A DNA stretch of 64,000 nt from DASYFG01 sp036498565 (GTDB lineage: Bacteria; Bacillota; Bacilli; Lactobacillales; Lactobacillaceae), in the NCBI GenBank assembly GCA_036498565.1, contig DASYFG010000004.1, positions 62,001 to 126,000 on the forward strand, in the 5' to 3' direction. Every line of letters begins with the position of its first letter. Positions within the stretch are counted from its first letter, which is position 1. A program made the translations under genes and the position numbers. The notes beneath the pieces were generated by a model. The model ran no database searches, was not told the origin of the DNA, and was given only the letters and a program-made list of their open reading frames with translations. This document shows positions 40,727-49,695 of the stretch, piece after piece.

Positions 40727-41013
40727 CCCAAAAACCAGCCTACATTTTAGTGCCCGTCATTATGCTAATGGGTATGACGGCGCTATTTTATATCTTGCAA
40801 GCCCAAACATTTGCCTGGCAATTAGCCGGTCAGCAACACCTATTGATGAGTTATCAAGCTGATATTTTACAAGATCGTGCCAGCGTTTATTTTTTGTCCC
40901 ATACCAATAATCAATTCAGCGACGAACTCGGTCAAGTCAGTCAAAACACAACGACCTTAATCATCACATTAAAAAACGGCACCGTTGTTAAGCGCACGTT
41001 GAAAACAAAGTAG
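40723..41013 (+). CDS. comGG: Competence protein ComGG
   Basis: 96 residues. One N-terminal membrane helix (PAYILVPVIMLMGMTALFYIL) without a clear prepilin cleavage motif, and an extracellular part with NTTTLIITLKNGTVVKRTL. Position after comGF and the ATGA overlap support ComGG, the initiation or tip factor of the pseudopilus. Confidence 0.85.
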   Translation: MTQKPAYILVPVIMLMGMTALFYILQAQTFAWQLAGQQHLLMSYQADILQDRASVYFLSHTNNQFSDELGQVSQNTTTLIITLKNGTVVKRTLKTK

Positions 41014-41045
41014 ACAAGACCGGCTAAACACCGTAAAATAAAGCT

Positions 41046-42035
41046 ATGACACAAGAAAAAATAGCAACATTTTACGGAACATTAACAACTTTGGTCGCAG
41101 ATTTTGCCAAAGAATTAGACGTTAGCCACACCGATGCGCTGATTGAAATTTTGGATAATCTGGTAGCCGGTGAAGTGCAGGTTGAAAATGGTCAACCGAA
41201 TGGCGATTTATTGACGCATTTGCAAACGTTTATTGCTGAATCGCCTTTGGCTGATTTAGATCGATTTGATCGCCGCAAAGCGTTGCAATTGGCAACGTTG
41301 CAAGCCCAAAAATCAGATCAAACGCAAACCAACCATCAATTAACGCCTGATGGAATTGGCTTTTTGCTCGGGGATGTAATTTTAAAAACGAGCCAAATTG
41401 CCGCACCGACGGTGACGGATTTGACAGTGGGCACGGGAAACTTATTGCAAACGGTCGATGAAATTCTAGCACGTGGAGAACGCACGGCGAGTTTAGCTGG
41501 TTGGGATAACGATGATACGCAATTGGCTCTGGCAGCGGTGAGTGACGCGGTCATTCACGGTGCTAGCAAAGCAGTATTCACCCAAGCAGACGTGGTCAAT
41601 GAGGTAATTGAACCAGCTGACATTGTCTTAGCCGACGTGCCGGTTGGTTTTTACCCGTTAACGCCCGCACCAGAATATGCGACGCGCAATCCGGAAGGGA
41701 AATCTTTGGTTCACCAGTTGCTGATTGAAAAAGCGGTTGCGACTTTGAATGAAGATGGTTGGGCGTATCTGTTAGTACCGGCGACTTTGTTGAGCGACGA
41801 ATTTGCGCCTAATTTGATTAAGTGGTTAGGCAATGAAGCACGTTTGCGGGCGTTTTTGACATTGCCAGCAGCTTTTTTTAAAAACGAAAAGGCCGCAAAA
41901 GCGATTTTGGTACTGCAAAAAGGGACACAACCTGGGCGTGAAGTGCTGATTGGGCAATATCCATCCCTGAAAGATCCTGAAAACTTAAAAAAGTTTTTGC
42001 AGGAAATCGCAGAATGGGCTAAAATAGAAGAGTAA
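41046..42035 (+). CDS. Class I SAM-dependent methyltransferase (YtxK-like)
   Basis: 329 residues with an N6-adenine-type core. Motif I is DLTVGTGNLL (near 125) and the motif IV position reads ADIVLADVPVGFYP (near 200), a DVPVG form instead of the NPPF of true DNA methylases. The protein is common between comG and ackA in Firmicutes. No specificity domain is present, so restriction-type methylation is unlikely; its target is unknown. Confidence 0.9.
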   Translation: MTQEKIATFYGTLTTLVADFAKELDVSHTDALIEILDNLVAGEVQVENGQPNGDLLTHLQTFIAESPLADLDRFDRRKALQLATLQAQKSDQTQTNHQLTPDGIGFLLGDVILKTSQIAAPTVTDLTVGTGNLLQTVDEILARGERTASLAGWDNDDTQLALAAVSDAVIHGASKAVFTQADVVNEVIEPADIVLADVPVGFYPLTPAPEYATRNPEGKSLVHQLLIEKAVATLNEDGWAYLLVPATLLSDEFAPNLIKWLGNEARLRAFLTLPAAFFKNEKAAKAILVLQKGTQPGREVLIGQYPSLKDPENLKKFLQEIAEWAKIEE

Positions 42036-42062
42036 ACTAAATATTTGGAAGCGTAGGAAATT

Positions 42063-43310
42063 ATGGCAAAAACAATGGCGGTTAACGCAGGTAGTTCATC
42101 TTTGAAGTTCCAACTTTTGGAGATGCCTGCTGAAGAAGTAATCGGACAAGGTGTGATTGAACGTATCGGGATGGAAGACGCTGTGATTACAGTGAAGTTC
42201 CCCTTGGGTGTTCAAACAGTTCGTGACATCACAAACGACGACGAAAAGTTGACACAAAAAAGTGATGAACAAAAGTACGAACGCACAACAGCAATTGCAG
42301 ACCACCAAGCTGCAATTAACTTGATGTTGCAAGCATTGACAGATTTGGGTATCATCGCTGACTTCAACGAAATCACAGGTGTTGGTCACCGTGTCGTTGC
42401 GGGTGGTGAATTCTTTAACAAGTCAGTTGTCGTTGACGACAACGTTTTGGCAAAGATTGACCAATTGGCTGAATATGCACCGTTGCACAACCCAGCTAAC
42501 GCAATGGGAATCCGTGCGTTCCAAGAATTGTTGCCTGACGCTTTGTCAGTGGCAGTTTTTGACACATCATTCCACCAAACAATGCCAGAAGAAAACTACT
42601 TGTACAGCTTGCCATATGACTTCTACACGAAGTATGGTGCGCGTAAGTACGGTGCGCACGGAACATCACACCGTTACGTGACAGAACGTGCCGCTGCAAT
42701 GTTGGGTAAGCCAGTTGACGAAGTGAACATCATTTCTGCTCACATCGGTGCCGGTGCCTCAATTACAGCAATCAAGAACGGTAAGTCATACGACACATCA
42801 ATGGGCTTCACACCATTGGCTGGTTTGACAATGGCAACACGTTCAGGTGATGTTGACCCTTCATTGGTTTACTTCATCCAAGAAAAAGAAGGTTTGTCAA
42901 ACGACGAAATGTTGGAAGTCTTGAACAAAAAGTCAGGTTTGTTGGGGATTTCTGGTTTGTCATCTGACATGCGTGATTTGGAAGACGTTCAAGAAACAAA
43001 CCACCACGCTGATTTGGCTTTGAAGATTTTCCAAAACCGTATCATTCGTTACGTTGGGCAATACTTTGCTGAATTGGGTCGTGTTGATGCGATTGTCTTT
43101 ACAGCCGGTGTTGGTGAAAACGACCCCGTAACGCGTGCAGCCGTTTTGAACTCATTTACTCAAGCTGGGGTAAAATTGGATGAAGAACGTAACAACGTCC
43201 GTGGGGACGAACGTTTCATCACAACTGACGATTCAGCAATTGCTGGTTTGTTGATTCCAACAAACGAAGAATTGATGATTGCCCGTGACGTTGAATCATT
43301 CAAAAACTAA
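42063..43310 (+). CDS. ackA: Acetate kinase
   Basis: 415 residues, somewhat above the usual 400. VNAGSSSLKFQLLEM is acetate-kinase signature 1, and GVGHRVVAGGEFF and GAHGTSHRYVTERAA hold the active-site Arg and His. FTAGVGEND lies near the C-terminus. It makes ATP from acetyl phosphate. Codon use is strongly biased (TTG, AAG, TCA, CGT), as expected for a highly expressed gene. Confidence 0.98.
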   Translation: MAKTMAVNAGSSSLKFQLLEMPAEEVIGQGVIERIGMEDAVITVKFPLGVQTVRDITNDDEKLTQKSDEQKYERTTAIADHQAAINLMLQALTDLGIIADFNEITGVGHRVVAGGEFFNKSVVVDDNVLAKIDQLAEYAPLHNPANAMGIRAFQELLPDALSVAVFDTSFHQTMPEENYLYSLPYDFYTKYGARKYGAHGTSHRYVTERAAAMLGKPVDEVNIISAHIGAGASITAIKNGKSYDTSMGFTPLAGLTMATRSGDVDPSLVYFIQEKEGLSNDEMLEVLNKKSGLLGISGLSSDMRDLEDVQETNHHADLALKIFQNRIIRYVGQYFAELGRVDAIVFTAGVGENDPVTRAAVLNSFTQAGVKLDEERNNVRGDERFITTDDSAIAGLLIPTNEELMIARDVESFKN

Positions 43311-43317
43311 TCAATAA

Positions 43318-43345
43318 AAAAGGCGACTTTGGTCGGCTTTTTTTT
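43318..43345 (+). terminator. Probable terminator after ackA
   Basis: AAAAAGGCGAC-TTT-GGTCGGCTTTTT, one mismatch in the stem, then a T run. Confidence 0.65.
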
Positions 43346-43402
43346 GTGGCGTAAATTTGGTACAATATTTTTTAGTAACGACGAAAAGTTAAGGAGTCTG
43401 TT

Positions 43403-44314
43403 TTGGTAACACGTCAACAATTTCACAGTAATAATACTGGTGGGGGAGATCCATTCTCACCGCGCCCACGTAAACCACGGCGGATGCGCCGCGGCACGCG
43501 CAATCGCATTATTGCCTTAATCTTACTTGTTATTTTGCTTGGCGGCGGGGTGTATGGTGGGACAAAAGTCTATCAATGGATTCAAAATACATTTTTGGTT
43601 GATCACTACCAAGCGTTTAAGCCAAACGACAAATCTAAGCAAGTGATTACAATTCCGAGTGGCGCAACCACCGCGGCCATGGGGAATTTGCTGGCAGATA
43701 AAGGCATCATTGCTGACGGTAAGTATTTTTACCAATATGCCGTTGAAAAAGGCATTAATAATTTGCAGGCCGGTGATTATGAATTGTCACCGTCACAAAA
43801 TATGAAAAGTATCATGGCGACAATGAAAGCCGGACCGGATGCGAATTTGAAAAAGCGTGCCTTTATCAAAAAAATGGTGCCAACGGCCCAAGCGATGAGC
43901 AAAAAATACGGCGTGTTGGCGTCAATTGACATCGCCCAAGCGATTTTGGAATCAGAATGGGGACAAAGCACGTTGGCGTCAAAGTACAATAACTACTTTG
44001 GGATCAAGGCACAAGGTGATCAAAAATCAGTGACGTTGTCAACGCAAGAATACAACGATGCCGGCCAGTGGGTCACGGAAAAAGCTGCTTTTGCGGTGTA
44101 TGATGACTGGGCAACCGGTATGGAAGCACACGCGCAATTCTTAAAAGACGGTACGGATTTGAAACCAAACGTCTTTGCTGACGTGATTGCTGCCACGAAT
44201 TACAAAGAAGCCGCAGCGGCTTTGGTGGCAGATGGTTATGCGACCGATCCAACCTACGAAGCCAAAATTATTGAAGTGATTGAAACTTGGGATTTGGCAC
44301 AATATGACAAATAA
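43403..44314 (+). CDS. Membrane-anchored glucosaminidase with MltG-like N-terminal domain
   Basis: 303 residues. A basic N-terminus (PRKPRRMRRGTRNR) and one membrane helix (about 34-55) lead to an MltG/YceG-like LysM subdomain (ITIPSGATTAAMGNLLADKGIIADGKYFYQYA, LQAGDYELSPSQNMKSIMATM). The next domain is GH73 (about 145-300), with the catalytic Glu183 or Glu185 in AQAILESEWGQS, then YNNYFGIK. It should cleave N-acetylglucosaminyl bonds in peptidoglycan. TTG 43403 with AAGGAG six bases upstream is the start. The promoter has an extended -10 TGGTACAAT (43358-43366). Confidence 0.88.
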   Translation: MVTRQQFHSNNTGGGDPFSPRPRKPRRMRRGTRNRIIALILLVILLGGGVYGGTKVYQWIQNTFLVDHYQAFKPNDKSKQVITIPSGATTAAMGNLLADKGIIADGKYFYQYAVEKGINNLQAGDYELSPSQNMKSIMATMKAGPDANLKKRAFIKKMVPTAQAMSKKYGVLASIDIAQAILESEWGQSTLASKYNNYFGIKAQGDQKSVTLSTQEYNDAGQWVTEKAAFAVYDDWATGMEAHAQFLKDGTDLKPNVFADVIAATNYKEAAAALVADGYATDPTYEAKIIEVIETWDLAQYDK

Positions 44315-44344
44315 AAAAACACCTGCATTTGCAGGTGTTTTTTT
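44313..44344. terminator. Bidirectional terminator between the glucosaminidase and greA
   Basis: AAAAAAACACCTGCA/TGCAGGTGTTTTTTT, convergent genes on both sides. Confidence 0.9.
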
Positions 44345-44345
44345 A

Positions 44346-44834
44346 TTATGCAGTTGCGTCAACGTTTAAAATTTCAACCGTCATGCTATCGCCGTTTGGC
44401 AAGGGCACATCAACCGTGTCGCCGACTTTTTTACCAATCAAAGCCACAGCCATTGGTGATTCGTTTGAAATCTTACCGTTCAAAGGGTCAGATTCTACGG
44501 AACCAACGATGTCGTAGGTTTCAGGCGCTTCGTTAGGCAATTCCTTAAACGTCACGCTCTTTCCCAATGACACTTCGTCAGAAGCTGAATCGCTGGCTTC
44601 GATAATCACGGCGTTGCGCACCATGTTTTGTAAAGAAGCAATGCGACCTTCAACGAAGGCTTGTTCGTCTTTGGCTGATTGATATTCTGAGTTTTCAGAT
44701 AAATCACCAAATGAACGGGCAATTTGAATGCGTTCAGTAATTTCTGCACGCTTAACGGTAATAAGTTCATTAATTTCTGATTCCAAAGCAGCTTTGCCGG
44801 CTTCGGTCATCGGAAATGTCTTTTCTTCAGACAT
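44346..44834 (-). CDS. greA: Transcription elongation factor GreA
   Basis: 162 residues. The N-terminal coiled coil ends in the acidic tip (SFGDLSENSEYQSAKDEQ) that enters the RNA polymerase secondary channel and stimulates cleavage of backtracked RNA. The C-terminal FKBP-like domain holds IVGSVESDPLNGKISNESPMAVALIGKKVGDTV. AGGAAGG precedes the ATG. It lies downstream of the yfhO-like gene on the same strand with a 65-base gap and a possible own promoter. Confidence 0.97.
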   Translation of the reverse strand: MSEEKTFPMTEAGKAALESEINELITVKRAEITERIQIARSFGDLSENSEYQSAKDEQAFVEGRIASLQNMVRNAVIIEASDSASDEVSLGKSVTFKELPNEAPETYDIVGSVESDPLNGKISNESPMAVALIGKKVGDTVDVPLPNGDSMTVEILNVDATA

Positions 44835-44899
44835 AAAAATACCTTCCTGATTTGAAATAGCGAGATTAGCGTATCACGAAAATTGCAGATATGCAAGGA

Positions 44900-47500
44900 T
44901 TAGCGCTTCTTTTTCTCACGAATTGTTAACCAAGCCAAAACCAACGCGCTTATCAAACTCAAGCCAACGCCCAACCACCAAAATGGTGGTGTGTAGCGCA
45001 AACTTAACGTGTGCGTGCCGGGTGTGGTATTAACCGCCAAGAAGCTGTTGGCAACCGTGGTTGTCTGCACTTTTTTGCCGTCTAGATAAGCTTGCCATCC
45101 CGGTGCACTTGGAACGCTGGTGGCAATCAGTGATTGGTTTTTGGTGGTGGTGATTTTACCGGTTAACGCGCGGTTATTACTGCTGGTAATTTGCCACGTG
45201 TGTTGACGCAGGGATTTGAGTGCGGCTTGGAATTTGGCTTCGTTGAGTTGATATAAAGTCACGTTCGTTAGGGACAAAGTGTCAACTTTTGGCTTGAAAG
45301 TCAATGTTTGCACGCCGGTGGTGCCACTCGCGGCTAGATTTAACACGATCGTGTGGCGGTAACTGTCGAATTGCGATAATTTTTGATTATTGAGATAAAT
45401 ATCGACATCTTTGACACTCACATTACCACCCAGCGTCAAATAGTAACTGTTTTTGCCATCAGCGTTAAAAGTGAGAGACATTTCCGCCGGTTGGCCTAAT
45501 TGCTTTTTTGTGAGTAGCGCACCGGTGATTGTTGTTGGTTGATTTAAGTTTTTGACGGTGATGCCGGTGAAATTTTGAGGCGTGAAGTAAGCCGTTTTCG
45601 TGCCGGTCAAGCCGTCCAGCCAGTTATTTTGATTAGTCAGCGGCTGATTTTCAGCGAACTTTGTGACACGCGCGGCTGAATTTGCGGCATAACCCAGCGC
45701 CAGCGCGTTTGGATTTTGCCAAATGTAAGTACGAGCGGTCGTTGATTTGACGACGTAATCTGACAAATCAGCGCGATAACTCACCAAATGCGTATTCGGT
45801 TCGCCAGCCGCGCCATCGCCTTTGCCATTGGGTGTCCAGACGTATTTCATGTCTAATAGCGCGTCGGTGAGCTTGGTGCCATTGGTGTAAGCCACGTAAT
45901 TATCGCCGTCGGGTTGACCTAAATTAGCAAATAACGTGGTCGTGGCTTTGGGCAAAGCAGAACTGAAATGCGCGCCACCGTGGCTATCAATCATCATCGC
46001 ATCGCCGCGTGTACGTTGAAATGTTTGCGCGGTACGATACCAACTGGTGTCGGTTTGCGTGCTGGTTTGACTACTTTGCAAAGCACGCACGGTGCGTTGA
46101 AATTCTGAATTGGTCAGATAAGAAAAGCCATTCAAAGTCAAAACAACACTGGCAAACATTTCGGCAGAAACAAGGAGCAACAACAGCCCGCGATAACTTC
46201 GATCGCGCGGTGCAAAAGCTGCCGCCATCACAATCAAAATCGAAAAGCCACTAAAAATGAGCAGCTGTTGCCAACTAATATAATCCGTCGCTTTCAAACG
46301 CCACACGCTCCAAGCCACGGTACCGCCAAATAACAGCAGCAAGAAGGCCCAAGAGAAACGCCGTGGGACAAAATCACTGCGCCAAGCTAACGCGCCCAAC
46401 CACAATACCCAAAAGCTCAAAAGAAAACTAAAACGATACGGATACCAGACGGGATATTGCAAGCCGTGCCACAACAACGTAAGCGGCGCCCAAGTCGTTG
46501 CTAAAATTAAAATACCTAGCAAAGCCACTGCGCCAATTTTAACCCGTCGTGGTAAGTGACGGGCCGCAAAGAACGCCATTAAAGCGACAAAAGCAAACGC
46601 ACTGACAAACCAATTGGCAACACCGGCTTGCATTTGGGAAAAGTTGAAGCTGCCGGGGATGAGTTTCATTAATAAATCTAAAGGATTATTATCAAATCCC
46701 CACGTTAACGTACTTTGATATTGGGCTTTGCCGAGTTTGAGTTGATACAATGTCGGCGCTAACAACCAAAACGTTAAGCCCCCGCCTAACAAACTGGTAT
46801 AGCCACTGCGCCAAAATGCACGCAATCTGTGGCCAGCTAAATCAGGCCATAACAAGCGCCAACCGACATACAACACCAAAAACAGCGCAATCATGTACCC
46901 CATGTAATAATTTGTGATGATTGCAGCGGCTAACAGCAGTGGATAAGGCCAAACGCGTCCGCCGCGTAACAATTTTTCCAGCGCGAGCACAACTAAAGGC
47001 AATAAAATGACACTATCTAGCCATAATAAATTCAAATCATTGGCCACAAACCAACCCATCAAGGCGTACTGCACCCCAAAGATAGGCAATGCCCAGCCGC
47101 GTTGCCAATTTAATTTGTGCAAGGCGTAGGCAAATGTCCAGCCCGCCGCACCGATTTTAGCAACCGTGACAAACAAAACAGCGCTTGGTAACCAAGTCAA
47201 CGGCACGAAGACAAAAATCAAATTGAACGGACTCATCAAATAATAAGCCCATTCGCTAATCATATCGCCGCCTAGTGCATTGGCAAAAGAGTAGAAAAAG
47301 CCGCTAGGTTGTCCTTGCAAAGTGTGTTTAAACCACGCAAATTGATCAACATATTGCTGGCCCAAATCCACCGTCAAAATCGAACTATCGCCAAAAGGCG
47401 CCATGCCGCGGTAAATAAAATAGCCTAACAGCAAGCCGGCGGGCAATAAAAAGCTGATGGAAAGCGGGGTGAACCAACGTTTTAGTCGTCTAGTCAACAT
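44900..47500 (-). CDS. YfhO-family multi-spanning membrane protein
   Basis: 866 residues from ATG 47500, which has GAGG at good spacing. About 12-13 membrane helices fill residues 10-430 (GT-C-like fold) with the motif SILTVDLGQQYVDQFAWFK near the first external loop. A large external beta-rich domain follows (about 440-840), then one last helix and a basic tail (REKKKR). YfhO in Bacillus glycosylates lipoteichoic acid with an undecaprenyl-linked sugar; the same role is likely here. It is divergent from the PBP gene. Confidence 0.9.
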   Translation of the reverse strand: MLTRRLKRWFTPLSISFLLPAGLLLGYFIYRGMAPFGDSSILTVDLGQQYVDQFAWFKHTLQGQPSGFFYSFANALGGDMISEWAYYLMSPFNLIFVFVPLTWLPSAVLFVTVAKIGAAGWTFAYALHKLNWQRGWALPIFGVQYALMGWFVANDLNLLWLDSVILLPLVVLALEKLLRGGRVWPYPLLLAAAIITNYYMGYMIALFLVLYVGWRLLWPDLAGHRLRAFWRSGYTSLLGGGLTFWLLAPTLYQLKLGKAQYQSTLTWGFDNNPLDLLMKLIPGSFNFSQMQAGVANWFVSAFAFVALMAFFAARHLPRRVKIGAVALLGILILATTWAPLTLLWHGLQYPVWYPYRFSFLLSFWVLWLGALAWRSDFVPRRFSWAFLLLLFGGTVAWSVWRLKATDYISWQQLLIFSGFSILIVMAAAFAPRDRSYRGLLLLLVSAEMFASVVLTLNGFSYLTNSEFQRTVRALQSSQTSTQTDTSWYRTAQTFQRTRGDAMMIDSHGGAHFSSALPKATTTLFANLGQPDGDNYVAYTNGTKLTDALLDMKYVWTPNGKGDGAAGEPNTHLVSYRADLSDYVVKSTTARTYIWQNPNALALGYAANSAARVTKFAENQPLTNQNNWLDGLTGTKTAYFTPQNFTGITVKNLNQPTTITGALLTKKQLGQPAEMSLTFNADGKNSYYLTLGGNVSVKDVDIYLNNQKLSQFDSYRHTIVLNLAASGTTGVQTLTFKPKVDTLSLTNVTLYQLNEAKFQAALKSLRQHTWQITSSNNRALTGKITTTKNQSLIATSVPSAPGWQAYLDGKKVQTTTVANSFLAVNTTPGTHTLSLRYTPPFWWLGVGLSLISALVLAWLTIREKKKR

Positions 47501-47580
47501 GAAATACCTCATTTAATCTATAAACTGCTACTTATATGATAAACTAGATGGAGAGAAAATTTGAGTAGTAAGTTGAAAAC

Positions 47581-49647
47581 ATGCAAAAAAATCCTTATTT
47601 AAAAGATAAAAATGACAAAGTTGATGCGCGTGAAAATTTGCCAACGCGCTTAAATCTATTGCTGGGCATCGCTTTGGTGTTAATGATGGCGCTGGTGATT
47701 CAGTTGGCGATTTTAACGATTGCCAAAGGTGCTGATTTTCAAGCGGAAGTGAATTATAGCGATGAACGCACGGAAAAAGGCAATATGCCGCGTGGTTTGA
47801 TTTACGATGCGAACAACCAAGTTTTGGTCGGTAACCAAGCGCATCAAGCGATTACCTACACGCGTGGTTACAACACGACCAGTTCTGAAATCTACGCAAC
47901 GGCGAATAAATTAAGCAAGTATTTGACGGTGGATACGAGCCGCTTGACGGCGCGTTCTTATGTGGATTATTATTTGGCAAATGACGCAAATAATACGAAA
48001 ATCTACAATATCATCATCAAAGACAAGCCCAAAGACGTCAATTGGACGGCCGATGACACGAATGCAAAAGAAGTCGCCTACGTCCAAAAACAAATTGACG
48101 CTGGTAAAATCACGTTTAGTGCCGCCGACAAAAATGCGATCATGATTTTCCAACGCATGACCGGTGCTTCGCAGTTATCAACCACTTTTATCAAAGAAGA
48201 TGGTGTGACGGATAAAGAACTCGCGACGATTGGCGAACGATTTGCCACTTTGCCGGGGGTTAAAATTGGCACGAGTTGGACGCGCCAATATCCACAAGGC
48301 GACAGCTTCAAACAATTAGTCGGATCAGTTACCACTGAAGCGGCTGGTTTGCCAGAAGATAGTGTCAATTCTTTGCTTGCGCAAGGTTATTCGCGTAATG
48401 AGTCGGTTGGTGTATCGAGTTTGGAAAAGAATTATGAATCCGTTTTGCGCGGATCAGCTTCGCAAAGCGTGGTGAACGTAAATTCTGAAAGCAACACCAC
48501 CAGCCAAGCAACTCAGACGTATGCAGGTCAGGCCGGTGACAACTTGAATTTGACGATTAATGCCAAATATCAAGAAGCCGTGGAAAAGATTTTGCATGAC
48601 AATCTGCCGGGCGGAAACGTTGAAGGCGCTTATGCGACTGTCATCAATCCTTATACGGGTGGTATTTACGCGATGGCAGGTTATGATCGCGACCATGCCA
48701 CTGGTGAAGTCACCGATGATCCTTTGGGTAACGTGAACCATGCGATTATTATGGGATCGGCTGTGAAGCCGGCGATTTTGGCCAAAGCTTTCCAGACCAA
48801 AACGATTACACCTTCCAATACAACTTTGCTCGATCAAACGATTGCGTTGCAAGGGTCACAAGATATTAAATCTTACTGGAACCAATCGGGAACGCCAACG
48901 CCAATTACGGCGCAAACGGCTTTGGAAGTGTCATCTAACACGTATTTTGTGCAACTCGCGATGAAGATGGGCGGCCAAAATTATAAAGCAGGTGACACGT
49001 TGCATACACGCTCGGACACATTTTCTTTGTTGCGTAACGGCCTAGCACAGTTTGGTCTAGGTTACAAAACAGGCATTGATGTGGGCGGCGAATCAGCGGG
49101 ATTCAAAGGCCCAACGACTGGTGAAAACCAAGGGAAACAATTGTTTGAAGCCTTTGGTAACTATGATTCTTACACGGTTTTGCAAATGGCACGCTATGTG
49201 AGTGCAATCGCCAACGGCGGTTATGTCATTCAACCGCATTTGGTGAATACCATTACGCGTTCTTCAAGTGATGGCAAAACCCAAGCGACTGTTTGGAAGG
49301 CAACGCCCAACATTCAAAGCCAAGTTAGCTTGACCAAAGATCAATGGAGCGTCATGAAAGAAGGAATGTGGCAAGTGGCCAACGGTTCCAATGCTTGGAA
49401 CACCGGTGGTTCAAACTTGCACAACCTTGTACCGCACGTTGCCGCTAAGACAGGAACGGCGGAAACAACGACCAATGGACAAGACACGTATACCGAATCC
49501 ATTGTGCTCTACGTACCGGGTCAACCCGTGGCGATGGCGATGGCGATTCCAGGCATGGATAATTTCTTGGACGGCACCAACACAAAAATCGCTGCTGCGA
49601 TTGTGAATGCTTATTGGAAATATGTGCAACATAAACCAGCGCAATAA
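47581..49647 (+). CDS. Class B penicillin-binding protein (PBP2b type)
   Basis: 688 residues. One membrane helix (about 25-50) precedes a dimerisation domain with RGLIYDANNQVLVGNQA, followed by a transpeptidase domain with S393-A-V-K396, S451-S-N453 and K623-T-G. It lacks PASTA repeats, which separates it from PBP2x/FtsI. It cross-links peptidoglycan, most likely in peripheral elongation. The ribosome site is weak (GGAG lies about 25 bases upstream). A perfect terminator follows. Confidence 0.93.
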   Translation: MQKNPYLKDKNDKVDARENLPTRLNLLLGIALVLMMALVIQLAILTIAKGADFQAEVNYSDERTEKGNMPRGLIYDANNQVLVGNQAHQAITYTRGYNTTSSEIYATANKLSKYLTVDTSRLTARSYVDYYLANDANNTKIYNIIIKDKPKDVNWTADDTNAKEVAYVQKQIDAGKITFSAADKNAIMIFQRMTGASQLSTTFIKEDGVTDKELATIGERFATLPGVKIGTSWTRQYPQGDSFKQLVGSVTTEAAGLPEDSVNSLLAQGYSRNESVGVSSLEKNYESVLRGSASQSVVNVNSESNTTSQATQTYAGQAGDNLNLTINAKYQEAVEKILHDNLPGGNVEGAYATVINPYTGGIYAMAGYDRDHATGEVTDDPLGNVNHAIIMGSAVKPAILAKAFQTKTITPSNTTLLDQTIALQGSQDIKSYWNQSGTPTPITAQTALEVSSNTYFVQLAMKMGGQNYKAGDTLHTRSDTFSLLRNGLAQFGLGYKTGIDVGGESAGFKGPTTGENQGKQLFEAFGNYDSYTVLQMARYVSAIANGGYVIQPHLVNTITRSSSDGKTQATVWKATPNIQSQVSLTKDQWSVMKEGMWQVANGSNAWNTGGSNLHNLVPHVAAKTGTAETTTNGQDTYTESIVLYVPGQPVAMAMAIPGMDNFLDGTNTKIAAAIVNAYWKYVQHKPAQ

Positions 49648-49652
49648 CGTTT

Positions 49653-49678
49653 AAAACGCCCCTTTTGGGGCGTTTTTT
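49653..49678 (+). terminator. Intrinsic terminator after the PBP gene
   Basis: AAAACGCCCC-TTTT-GGGGCGTTTT with a T run that merges into the next promoter. Confidence 0.92.
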
Positions 49679-49695
49679 GGTATAATCGCTGTATG
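49678..49695 (+). promoter_or_regulatory. Extended -10 promoter that would give a leaderless mRNA
   Basis: TGGTATAAT (49678-49686) ends six bases before ATG 49693. With a usual start point 6-8 bases past the -10, the transcript would begin at or next to the A of the ATG. No Shine-Dalgarno sequence is present. Confidence 0.65.
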
